From Symsagittifera roscoffensis (taxonomy: Eukaryota; Xenacoelomorpha; Acoela; Convolutidae): a stretch of DNA of 64,000 bases. A model generated the notes under the pieces. That model was given only the letters and a program-made list of their open reading frames with translations. It was not told where the DNA came from and searched no databases. Location of the stretch: contig NC_087070.1 in assembly GCF_963678635.1 (NCBI RefSeq), positions 50,445,989 through 50,509,988 on the forward strand. The letters run 5' to 3'. Both the position numbers and the translations under genes were made by a program. This document shows positions 49,265-58,639 of this stretch, piece by piece; the stretch's first letter is position 1; every line of letters starts with the position of its first letter.

Positions 49265-49665
49265 GGAGAATCTACCATATACGACTGCACCCTATACCAT
49301 TTTACCCTTTGCGAATCTACCCTATACGCCACTTTGACCTATGCCAATTTACACTGCGCTTATTTAAATAGGGAATGATAATAGCAATATGGTGATCCTC
49401 GCAATCGCGCCTACGTGTGCGAGTTTGCCAACAGAGGTCGGATTTTATACAAAAATCAGAGCCGGTTAGCGCCGCGAAGCGTCGACACGCGCGTAGCGCG
49501 CCCACCGGCAATCTTAAACTAAAATATTCAGCTCACTTATCTTTGACCAGTTCAACTGTTTAAAGAACATAGGGTATATTGGTATAGCGTAGATTGGCAT
49601 AGGATATATTGAAATTTAGGGTAAAATAGCATAGGGTAGATTGGAATAGTGTAGGTTGACATGGA
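49265..49665. mobile_element. Inverted-repeat element (MITE-like)
   Basis: Left end: ACCCTATACCATTTTACCCT, AATCTACCCTATACGCC and ACCTATGCCAATTTACAC. Right end: the complementary series GGTATAGCGTAGATTGGCAT, AGGGTAAAATAGCATAGGGT and AGATTGGAATAGTGTAGG. Centre: GC-rich, with GCGCGTAGCGCG. Degenerate subterminal repeats in inverted orientation suggest a foldback or MITE; no target duplication fixed. Confidence 0.55.
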
Positions 49666-50096
49666 ACTGATAAACAGACGATGCTATTCCTCGAGAAGTC
49701 ATATATCAGGTGAATTTGATGTAAGGATGGCTTATGCAATGAGATTTTTGAGGTCTTAAAAACTTTTACGGTTTAAATTAACTTATTTTCCTGCGGTGAA
49801 TATTTTTTTGCCGTTTGAAAAGTTTTTCATGATTGTCAATTGTGCTTGTCTCAAAGTTTATATTAAAGTTTCGATCTCAAAGTTTCGATTCGTGCTTATT
49901 TATGAAACTGATTTGTAATTTTAAAATTTTTTTTGTGTAAGAGACAATCGTTGTGTTGAAAACTTTTGAGTCACCTGCGCTGATTCCAAAAAGATTAGGA
50001 AAAAAACTTTAGACATTTGTTGCGACAAAAATTTTGCCACAAAAAAGATCAAATTTTTGCAAAATTTAGTCTTTTGAGTTAGGACCGAAGTGTATA
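49666..50096. other. No gene seen
   Basis: Sequence between the inverted-repeat element and R1 copy 3. Nothing recognised. Confidence 0.5.
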
Positions 50097-51870
50097 ACTC
50101 ATAGAGTAATTTCGGATAGGGTACACCGTCTGCTCGTCACGCTATCTTATTTTCGGCCGGATAGATTCGTGCAACTTCTTAGTCTAATACCGATCCTAAT
50201 CTTACTCTTATACTATCTAGTCTCAGGTTGTTTAACTAGTCTCTGCTAGGCTCAATAGATCTAGGGTATACTGGTTTGTTGCGGCTGCTGAAGTACTCGG
50301 GAGAGTTCAACTAATTTCTAAGTTAAATTCAAATCTCTCTGGTGCTGAAATTACAAGTAATTTCAGCACTTACAAATAAGTGGATTGTTAGTCAGATGGA
50401 TCATGATTGGTTAATATTAAATACTTTACATTGGTAAAATATCTAATTTATCCAATCATAAAATGTAGTTTAGATCAGGTTCCACCCATCCGGGTTTTAC
50501 AGAGTTTTTAAGAATAGTCTTTCTGCAATTCAAAGGATGGATGATGGACGTTGGTATTTGGCGAACATCTTATTTCTTCTGGGTTTTCTTATTAGAGAAG
50601 TCCCAGATTCAATCGTTGTGTCTTCTCAAGACAACGACTGGGTTTTCGCAACAAACTCAAATCTGATTTCAGAATGGTTGGCTATGTCAGGTTTTTCTGT
50701 TTCATTGATGAGAACTTCTTTGTGTTTTGATCTTGTCTAGGAATGGCGTGGAGATTGTGCGTGGAGGGGATGCCTGGTTACTCGGATCTGTACGTATACT
50801 TGAACATCGAGGTGGTCATTGGTCTAGTTCAATGAAGTCCTTTTCTGCGAAGTCAAGTCGTACTCTAAATCCTTTGAGTTGTGATTGTGAGCGGCATATT
50901 GATTGTAGTTGGCCATTCTTTCTCGAGTGTAGTGAGGTCGTTTTGTCTTTGGATGTTCGTCCTTGGTGTTGTATTCTGATCTATGTTTTGCATAATGTAA
51001 TTTACATTTTATAAAACTTTTATTAGTTTAATATTTTTTAATTATGATTTTAGTTAGTTGTTTTCCCAAAAGCTTTTTGTTTTAGTTCAGTTATTTTGAA
51101 GAATTACTCACCCTTGAGTAGCTCTTATTAAAAATAGGAGTGTGGTCACAAAGCGTGGATGTAGCACGGTGGGTTAGGCCGGCTATAGAGCATGCTCAGG
51201 ACGTCCTTCCTGGTGGGTTAGGCCAGGAGTGGGAGTATGATTGCATGCGGTTTTTGTGAGAGGTCCTGTTATGTGACAACGTTTTATGTTGGGTTTGTTG
51301 TGGTTTTTCTTATGTTTTGTTGGTTGTGTCCTTTTTTCAAAAATCAAATTGTTTGTGGTATGGGTTTGTCTTTCGACTTTTTTGTGTTTTATTATTTCTT
51401 TCTTAGACTTTATAATAGTCTTCAAAAGAATAAATTATCCAGTTTTAAACTGGGTTAATCCGGTTTGGGTACCGTTGGTTTCCTTTTTCTTAGTCATGCT
51501 GTTATGCTATGTGTTGTGGTGTTTAGTAAGCTGCATTGGTTAGTTTTGTTTAGTATATAATTCCTTTCCAACCGGGTTAAAGAAAAATTTGAAACTTGTT
51601 ATCGTATGTTAGAGTTGTTGAGTTGTGAAAGCTTGAAACTGAAATTCATTATTTAAACAATTCTTCGTGGGCGAGCTGTGCGAGTTTGGATAGAATTCTT
51701 GTGCGAGTGAATGGAAATATCAAAAGGTTAGTACTGCATTTGCTTCTTATTAATTTACTACATAGAATTTCAATTTTATTGCTAGTTGTTGGGGAAAATT
51801 AAGTTACAAATTTTCATCATTATTAGATTTACTGCTTGTGGGGGAAAAATTTATAAATTAAATTACTGCA
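50097..51870 (-). repeat. Long repeat R1, copy 3, inverted
   Basis: The reverse complement matches R1 from TGCAGTAATTTAATTTATAAA (compare 2635) through CCGAAATTACTCTATGAGTTA (compare 1590). The last 0.7 kb of the unit is missing. It is clearly more diverged than copies 1 and 2 are from each other. Position and strand place it at the 3' end of the env-bearing element, supporting an LTR or 3' terminal role. Confidence 0.7.
50342..50369. repeat. R1 palindrome, copy 3
   Basis: The 13-bp arms are intact; the central dinucleotide is AA on the plus strand. Confidence 0.85.
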
Positions 51871-51999
51871 TTGGTATTATATTTATTTAATTGTTGGTGC
51901 AAAAATTTAATAGGGTTTTAAACAGTTTTGAAGAAGTTTGCTATTTTTTATTTTTCTTTTGTGAATTTTTCAGATGATCGTTGGATGAAGGCTAAAATT

Positions 52000-52075
52000 C
52001 TAAAAAAAACATGGATAAAGAATGGTGAGTTTCTAATATTTAAATTAGTTAGTAATATGTATAATTCATACTTAC
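52000..52075 (-). other. Predicted 76-nt intron after the last ORF
   Basis: The minus strand reads TAACAG|GTAAGTATG three bases after the 602-aa ORF's stop begins, then TACTAAC (perfect branch-point consensus), then TTTTTTTTAG. All three signals are close to ideal. An intron in the 3' untranslated part of a retroelement transcript is unusual. Confidence 0.55.
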
Positions 52076-52078
52076 CTG

Positions 52079-53887
52079 TTAGTCGTCGGGGAAGAAACCG
52101 TGGGGGAAGATGTCGTGGATGAGATCTGAAGTTGTTAGTAATTTAGCTAAAATGCCGATGATATTTTTAGTTTGAAGCAGTGGCCAAAGCAATTGAAGTG
52201 CTTTAATGGTGGTTAGTTCTTCAGTGCCAACTGCAAATTCATAAGGTGTGTTTTGAATTAGATTATATAATTTGTGATTGAATTTAGTGTTATGGATGAA
52301 TTCTAAAATGGGGATTTCTATAGGTTGTACAAAATCGTGTGGGATAAGGAAGGGTCGGGATTCTTCTGTGTTGAAGGTCTTGGTGATTGGACAAAAAATA
52401 TACATTTGGGTTATGGGATCATAATTTCGAAGAATACCATGAAGGTTAGTATCTTTAATACAATATGTGAAGTTAAGAAAGAATGGTGAGGTGTATTTGG
52501 AATTGATGAATTGAAAACGATGGTGTGGTTGTCTGGAGGGAGTGTGTAGGTCAAAGTGATTTTGGATGAAACGATAATAAGTATATGTGTGTGTTTGTTT
52601 AGTGCGCAACATAATATCGTGTGAGCAGTGCAAATCTCTTTCATGTGGTGCAAGGAAATGAAAGGTTAGTGAAAATATTTGGAAGCGTTCTTTAAAACTT
52701 TCGTAGGCTTGTGTGTCTGTTAGTGCTTCTGAAATAATGTGGTCAAACTTGCGATCGAAGATATTTAGTGTAAATACATATGGTGTTTTAATGAAAAATT
52801 TCTCGGTGATTTGTGGGTTAGCGAAGCGATCGTCGTCTAAGAATTGATCTTGGTTAGCTCTGATGATGTTATGATCGTAATATTCTAGTGTATATTCATT
52901 AGCTCGGGGTGCAGTGTGTGTTTTTAGTGATTTTTTATATCCAATGTAGGTAAATTGTCTAGATGTTAGTGGTGTAGTGAGTCGATATAGCATGTCCTTA
53001 TTTCGTTCTATATCGATGTGAGTGTTAGATAATGGTAAGCAAAGGGGATTAGTAAAATGATAATATGAGGTCCAAGGAAGGGTAGGCATTAAAACGTATT
53101 CGTCTACAAAGTTACGTGTCTCGTTAGTGTCGTGAGGGGTGTTTAAGGTGTATTGTGGAAATGAGGGTAAGGTGATAGCTAAAAATTCTTTTGTGTTAGT
53201 GTGTTTTGGATGGTTGATATATTCACGGGCTGTTCCTGGTTTCGCTGGGAAAGGATGGTTGGGGAACTTTCTTTTAAAAGTGCGGTAAGCTCTATTAGTG
53301 CTAAGTGAAGATTCAGTAGTTGTGGATGATGGTGCTAATGATTCGGTATAAATTGAAGAGGGTGTAGGGGTAGGAGGGTTGGATGAATCTATTGTGGATG
53401 AGATTTGGTTTATGGTTGGGGTGTCAAGGTGGTAGGGTTGTTGTTGTAGGGTAATGAAATTATCTAGTTCTGGGGAGATTCGGGGGGTGTCTGGAGAGCG
53501 AGATGATTGGTCTGAGTGAAGTGAGGAGTATGTTGGAGTGACTTGGGAAGCATAAGAGGGTGTAGAATTGGTTGGGTCAGGGTTATTTGGTAGTATGGGT
53601 TGAAAAGGGGGTTGAGAAAAATTTGAGGAGTTGGTGTGAAAATTATTTGATGGAGATGGTTCAGAGTCGGCAAATTCATCGGGGGTTTCAATATTCGGGT
53701 TATTGAGTTGTGAGATGGAGTATAAAACTGAGATGTGTGAATTAGTATCGGAATTCATGCCGGATGTTACATTACTGGTGGGGAAATCGGGTGGCGGAAA
53801 AGCAAAAAGTGGTATTATTTGGATTGGAGTGGTGAGGTTGGTTGGATGGGAATTTGATCGGTGTAGGGATCCAAGTTGTCGGCTCAT
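52079..53887 (-). CDS. Unrecognised 602-aa protein, last ORF of the env-bearing element
   Basis: MSRQLGSLHRSN... to FPHGFFPDD. Roughly the first 200 residues are Pro/Ser/Thr/Asn-rich and probably disordered. From about residue 210 a compact region follows, rich in Phe, Tyr, His and Thr, with no transmembrane segment or signal peptide. No family recognised. Its ATG lies six bases after the env stop. The env TAG sits in TTTTTTTTAG, which would serve as a splice acceptor giving a short leader to this ATG. The position suggests an accessory or regulatory protein, or a capsid- or matrix-like one; that is speculation. The open frame is long and undamaged. Confidence 0.65.
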   Translation of the reverse strand: MSRQLGSLHRSNSHPTNLTTPIQIIPLFAFPPPDFPTSNVTSGMNSDTNSHISVLYSISQLNNPNIETPDEFADSEPSPSNNFHTNSSNFSQPPFQPILPNNPDPTNSTPSYASQVTPTYSSLHSDQSSRSPDTPRISPELDNFITLQQQPYHLDTPTINQISSTIDSSNPPTPTPSSIYTESLAPSSTTTESSLSTNRAYRTFKRKFPNHPFPAKPGTAREYINHPKHTNTKEFLAITLPSFPQYTLNTPHDTNETRNFVDEYVLMPTLPWTSYYHFTNPLCLPLSNTHIDIERNKDMLYRLTTPLTSRQFTYIGYKKSLKTHTAPRANEYTLEYYDHNIIRANQDQFLDDDRFANPQITEKFFIKTPYVFTLNIFDRKFDHIISEALTDTQAYESFKERFQIFSLTFHFLAPHERDLHCSHDIMLRTKQTHTYTYYRFIQNHFDLHTPSRQPHHRFQFINSKYTSPFFLNFTYCIKDTNLHGILRNYDPITQMYIFCPITKTFNTEESRPFLIPHDFVQPIEIPILEFIHNTKFNHKLYNLIQNTPYEFAVGTEELTTIKALQLLWPLLQTKNIIGILAKLLTTSDLIHDIFPHGFFPDD

Positions 53888-53893
53888 CGTGGG

Positions 53894-56041
53894 CTAAAAA
53901 AAATTTCTATTTTGAGACTGAAAAGCGGTGGTATGGGGTTGTTCTATAATTTGTTCATAAGTATTTTCATCTTGTGAGTGGTGTGGCATTATATGTTGGA
54001 TGGGACTTTGTGATATGGTTGGTCTAAAATTTTGATTATGTGTTATGGCTAAATTTCGAAAATTACGTGGGACTAGGGATAATGGATGGTTATGTGGTAG
54101 GGGTGGTAACTGTGGTGCTGTTGGTGTTGTGTCTACATTGTTATGTTCTTCGTCGTATGTGTTCTGTCTTGTTGCTATTTTTGTGTTATATTCTTTTATT
54201 TGTGCGTCTAAAAGAATTTTGTTTATAGATGTAGAAAAGATTCCAAAAAATCCTGCAAAGAGTATGCGTGCTACGCTTGCTTGTCTGTTTACTTGTGTGT
54301 GTATAGCACATGTGTTGTAGATTCCTTTTAAAAGTGAGAAAAGAAATCCAATAAAGTTAAACATTGCGTATAAAATAGTCAATTTTTCTAAGATGTAATA
54401 GGGCCATCCTAGAAAATCAAGAATTTCATTCTTGAGTGTAACAAAGCTAAAAATATTGATAGGTGATATATCTTGGGGACGGTATTTTTCACCGTTTAGA
54501 TATATATAATCTTTAATGTCTTTAAAATATCCGCTATAGTCTTGCGTATAGATGTCTGCAAATCCTGCGGTTTCTGCAAGTTTGCGTAAGTTTTGGTCAA
54601 TTGATTGTCTTTGTATAGTGTCCATTTGTGTTAATAATTCTTGGAATTGTTGTGTTCGAATGTGATGTTGAATATCTGACTTTGAATATATTCCTATTGA
54701 TTGTAAGTCTATATTTGGGTTTCGAGCAATAGCGCGAATGCTTTCTGGTGAAAATTTTTTGAGTGATTGCATTAATGTGGGATATGGGGTGAGAAGGTAA
54801 TATTTATCTTCATCAGGGTTTAGTTGTACTACATTGTGGCTATTTTCTGATCCACATGGGACTGCGGTATCCCAGAAATAGGTTCTTCGTGAAAGTGTGT
54901 CAACGAAATGTACTTTGTTCTTATAAAAGATAGGGATTCTTTTATAGCATCGTTTGTCTTCAAAAACGTATAGTGGTGATACTTTTTTAGTACAAGTATA
55001 AAACCATAAGATGTTTCCTTCATAGTCTAAAAAATTTGATCTATTTCCTGATAGTAAATATCCTGCGTAGGGTATTTTTAATACTGCTAGTGCAAGTGAT
55101 TGTAATATTTGTGTTCTTTCTAATTCGCATAGTTGGTGTAGTGTTTCTAATTCGGAGAGTGATATTTCTTGAAAAATTCGGCTAATCGTGTAGTCTAGTT
55201 TCATATCTAAGTGAATATCATAGTGGATATTACCGAAATATGTACTATTCATTAGTGATAGTTCTTGTAAACGTGTGCTTTGATCGTCTTGGGGCTTTAA
55301 ATGTCCACCAGGTTGACCTGTATTCTTTTGAAAATGAACTGGTATGTATGATGTTCCTTCATTTGGAGGATGACTTGTGGCGTATGGGTCGACTTTTAGT
55401 TTTCCAGTGGTCATGTCGAATCCATTTTCGTATTCAACTAATATTTCAGAGTATTGTGTTTTGTGAAGTGGGTTTCTGTATTTACATGCAAGTTCTGTCT
55501 CTTGATATATTTGAAAACGTGTTAATTTATTTTCTATATTATGAATGTTTCGAAAATTAGAACTTATTTTTCGTAATGGATTTACTTGTTCATATGGTAT
55601 TGATTGTATAAAATATTTTTCGTGAAACTTTATTATACGAGCGTGTATTTTTGCTACTTGAAATGTTGTACATGTGTCTTCGGGGAACCAAACAATTGTT
55701 GCTTGTGTTCTGGTTGTAGGGTCGCAATAACCTTGGTCGTTTTTACAAGGTAATCTGATTCCTTGATAGATCATTGTGTTGTCTGATAAATCTCGTGTGA
55801 GTTGTATTTTTTCGAGTTGTATTTTCCAATCGAAAAACATTATTTCTTGGTATCCTTTATTTTTTGTGTCTGCTTTGCAGTTTGATGGGTCATTTATACC
55901 AATGTGTGGTATCCAAGGTTTATCGTGTATATCATAGGTTAATCGTCCGTGTGCGCCGTTATATGGGTATTTTTCATCTAATTTTATATGTCCTTGATAT
56001 CTTTCAAGTTCTGCTTGATGTACAGAATCTGAAAAATTGGA
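53894..56041 (-). pseudogene. Envelope glycoprotein, main part (chuvirus-like)
   Basis: An ATG-initiated block covers 53894-55840, and the same frame is open upstream to about 56041, continuing the 165-codon N-terminal block in a different frame. The pattern resembles Jingchuvirales (chuvirus) glycoproteins: LCELERTQILQSLALAV, GNILWFYTCTKKVSPLYV, RCYKRIPIFYKN, then TRSxxF-like SRRTYFWDTAVPCG, YYLLTPYPTLMQ and GIYSKSDI. A hydrophobic stretch about 140-165 residues from the C-terminus (YAMFNFIGFLFSLL) fits a membrane anchor, followed by a Pro/His/Gln-rich tail. Expected role: surface fusion protein. Homology is by recalled pattern, not a search. Confidence 0.7.
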
Positions 56042-56501
56042 AATAGACTAACTTTCTATCTGTGTTTTTATTTTTTGTGATATTTAGTCGGAGTAACTCG
56101 TTTTTACAATCTTCGGGATTGAGATGTAAAAGTCGTTCTATATTACTCTGGTAGAATGATTCATGGTCAAGTCGGTTTTTATTTCCGTTTGAGACTTGTG
56201 AACAATGTACTTTTTTTTCAGAAAATGTTGCTGTGAATTTATATCCTATAACTGTAGTTGCTCGGGCTTTTGAATAAAGTGTTGCTATTACATTTGTAGT
56301 TTCTATGGCTTGGGGTTCTGTTTCGCATTGTGATACTTGATTTATTGCATACTTGTGTAGTGTTTTTTGTTCGTTTTCTTCACAATCGTAATGTGTTACT
56401 AATAAATCTTGGGGTCCTGTGCGGGGAGAAGGGTTTATGTTTTGATTTGAGATTACTAGAAAAAGGAGTTGGAAAAAAATTAATAATTTTAGAATATACA
56501 T
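56004..56501 (-). pseudogene. Envelope glycoprotein, N-terminal block with signal peptide
   Basis: 165 codons. The hydrophobic start MYILKLLIFFQLLFLVIS fits a signal peptide. Cysteines in HYDCEENE, VSQCETEP, KVHCSQVS and PEDCKNEL follow the chuvirus-glycoprotein N-terminal pattern (a DC pair, then spaced cysteines). The frame closes at 56004 while the main env frame is open from about 56041, a one-base shift. The ATG overlaps the stop of the preceding ORF. The shift may be decay, an assembly error or unrecognised processing. Confidence 0.68.
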
Positions 56502-57622
56502 GTGTATGATAATCCTGAGTATGGGTTATAAAATGTGATGTAACCAATTGTCTTTTTGGTATATCTGTCGTATTTATATATTACTTCAGTGGTTATAAAT
56601 GGTGGTGGTAGTGATTGAGCTGTTATGTTTAGTGGGTTTAATGGGTAGGGATGTTGAGTAATGTTGTTTAATTTAACTGTGATTTCAAACTTTAATTGTA
56701 AACTGTTTTGTTGGAGTATTTGGATATTGTGATCACGGATATCGTCGTGAATGTCCTGTCGGTATTGTAATCTATTAAGTGCCCAGTTGTGAAGGCGATT
56801 ACTTTCTAGATGTTGTCCAAATAATGGTGGAGGGGCTGTAAATGTATTCCAATCTAGTCTTAAAGGGATATTTGTTGATGATTGTTCTCGATATCTGGCG
56901 TCGAGATTATTTGGAAAATTTAAGTTAAAACGTGGTGGTGAAATCTGGCTTATTGATGGTGTTGATGGTAGTGATAATGTTTCTGGTAGTGATGAGGATG
57001 TTGTTGTATCCGTAGAAATATCTATTGGATCATTGACTAAATTTAGTTCACCTTGTGTAAATAAATGTGTTGTCCAATATGGTAGTCGTGATGCCTGGTT
57101 TGGGGGGTTAAAGGGATTTTCACGTTTTTGTTCAGATGTTGGTGTTGAACCTAAGTAATCTGATGGTAGGCTTGAGGTGCTACGTTGTGAAAGAAGCGTA
57201 GGGGTTTCTGGTAATATACCAATGGGGTTTTCTGGAGTGTTTTGTGATGGGGATTGGGGTATGTCAAAATGAACTCGGGGAGTTTGAAAATTTCTGTTTC
57301 GTCGAGGATGTATAATTTGTCTATTTATTTCGACTGTATTTTGGTTTTGACTAGGATTTCTTATTCTACTTAATTCTTGTGGTAGTGTTGGGTATAAGTT
57401 ATATGTTGGTTCGCTTAGAGGTGCTTGTCGTTGAACTGGTTCTAGTGGTTCTGATAAACGAGCGTGTCGTTCTTCAAAAGTGTATGGGTTATCTTGAAAG
57501 GAAATTCGTGTAGATGTTTGAGGATTATGGGTAGTTGAAGGTGTTGTTGGGTTATCTTGGGATGATGTCGGTGAAGACTGACTTTGTGACTTTTGGGTAG
57601 CAATTTTTGATAGCTTTTTGGT
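56489..57622 (-). CDS. 377-codon open frame without ATG, upstream of env
   Basis: Open from just after a TAG at 57623-57625 to TAA at 56489-56491, with no in-frame ATG that I can find. The product would be Pro/Ser/Thr/Gln-rich in its first two thirds (TQKSQSQSSPTSSQDNPTTP; LPETLSLPSTPSISQISPP). A more compact end contains LHNWALNRLQYRQDIHDD and FITTEVIYKYDRYTKKTIGY. The last codons overlap the env ATG by 13 bases. The TAG just upstream follows a pyrimidine stretch and could be a splice acceptor, so a start from an upstream exon is likely. No family recognised. Such length without a stop in AT-rich DNA argues for real coding. Confidence 0.6.
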   Translation of the reverse strand, partial: TKKLSKIATQKSQSQSSPTSSQDNPTTPSTTHNPQTSTRISFQDNPYTFEERHARLSEPLEPVQRQAPLSEPTYNLYPTLPQELSRIRNPSQNQNTVEINRQIIHPRRNRNFQTPRVHFDIPQSPSQNTPENPIGILPETPTLLSQRSTSSLPSDYLGSTPTSEQKRENPFNPPNQASRLPYWTTHLFTQGELNLVNDPIDISTDTTTSSSLPETLSLPSTPSISQISPPRFNLNFPNNLDARYREQSSTNIPLRLDWNTFTAPPPLFGQHLESNRLHNWALNRLQYRQDIHDDIRDHNIQILQQNSLQLKFEITVKLNNITQHPYPLNPLNITAQSLPPPFITTEVIYKYDRYTKKTIGYITFYNPYSGLSYTCIF

Positions 57623-57642
57623 CTATTCTTTTAGTGAAAAAG

Positions 57643-57819
57643 TTAATGTTTATTATAGTATTCTTCTAAGAAAAGAATTAGGAGGATTGTTGCTAGAGCG
57701 AATGTGATGATTGCTTTCTTTATACATTTGCATATGGTCAAAATGAGGGATGATAGAAATGTTATGAAAATTACAAAAAGTAGAAAAATATCAGTTCTAC
57801 TGAAAATAGTTCGTATCAT
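57643..57819 (-). CDS. 58-aa membrane peptide
   Basis: MIRTIFSRTDIFLLFVIF... with two hydrophobic segments (IFLLFVIFITFLSSLILTI and AIITFALATILLILFL) around a short KCIKK turn, ending EEYYNKH. It would be a small two-pass membrane protein. Its ATG overlaps the upstream ORF's TGA as ATGA, a layout seen where ribosomes re-initiate. AT-rich DNA gives hydrophobic frames by chance, so caution is needed. Confidence 0.4.
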   Translation of the reverse strand: MIRTIFSRTDIFLLFVIFITFLSSLILTICKCIKKAIITFALATILLILFLEEYYNKH

Positions 57820-58046
57820 TTAGACAAGTTGTATGAATCGTACCTGTGGATATAATCAAGGGTTTTTGAGAGTTGGAGAAATAGTTCGAATATAGTGTAG
57901 AAAATTAAAAAAACATTACAAAAAATGATAAAGATTATTAGAAAAGATTCAAGGATATCAAAAAGAAATATTATGAAAGTTTCAAGTATCGTAAAAAATT
58001 GTTTGAGGTTTGTGATAATTTTTGTGACTGTTTGATAGAAGAGCAT
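57816..58046 (-). CDS. 76-aa hydrophobic peptide
   Basis: MLFYQTVTKIITNLKQFF... with a long Ile/Phe/Leu stretch (FIIFLFDILESFLIIFIIF, then NVFLIFYTIFELFL). Possibly a small membrane protein. It ends in the ATGA overlap with the 58-aa ORF. No family recognised. Confidence 0.35.
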   Translation of the reverse strand: MLFYQTVTKIITNLKQFFTILETFIIFLFDILESFLIIFIIFCNVFLIFYTIFELFLQLSKTLDYIHRYDSYNLSK

Positions 58047-58639
58047 TTAAGAAATGACTTCTTGATCGAATATTTTTTGTTGTTTGGGGCAATTTTTAAG
58101 TGTGGTCGGATTATTTATTGGTTTTTTGACAAGTGGGTTGAGTTTTGTGAAAAATTGTTGGGGGCAATTTTTATGGTGATCGGGAGGTCTTCTTTGTCTT
58201 TCTTTTCATTTGTCAAATGATCTGGGGTATTTTTGAGATTTTTATACTTTAGGCTAAATAAAATGGTCGTTCTTTTACTTTAGGCTAATTTAACATATTT
58301 GTTTGGGGGGTATTTGAGGGCTGAGTTGGGGAAATATTGTTGATCTTTGGTTTATTAGATAAGGGAGGGTTATGATATTATGGTGATATTTATTTTAGTT
58401 GTCAAGTTGGAGTAGTTTGCTTATTTTTGACCTGGAGGTCGTAAAGTTATAGTTATAGATATGCCTGGAGTTTAATATCGTTCGTCTAGTTGGTTTGTGT
58501 TAGAGTTAGAGAAGGTGACGGATTGGATGAATCCTATTGGCTAATTATGAACTAGAATCGCTGCGTGTTTGTCAGCATGTTATTTTGAAAAATGAAAGTG
58601 TAAAATGTTTCAGAGGTGCAAAGATTATTAAATGTAGAA
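58047..58639. other. Spacer between small ORFs and integrase
   Basis: About 590 bp. A short ATG-less minus-strand frame includes KKDKEDLPITIKIAPNNF. The block GCCTAAAGTA occurs twice near 58250-58285, once after TTTTATTTAG, a possible acceptor. No clear gene. Confidence 0.4.

Noticed and set aside
49317-49511. Arg/Cys-rich minus-strand frame near the GC-rich patch
   Set aside because: It falls in the centre of the inverted-repeat element; composition explains it.
54040-54320. Plus-strand hydrophobic frames over env
   Set aside because: Antisense of the envelope C-terminal membrane region and tail.
57999-58220. 73-codon plus-strand Phe-rich frame
   Set aside because: Opposite the hydrophobic minus-strand ORFs; no supporting context.
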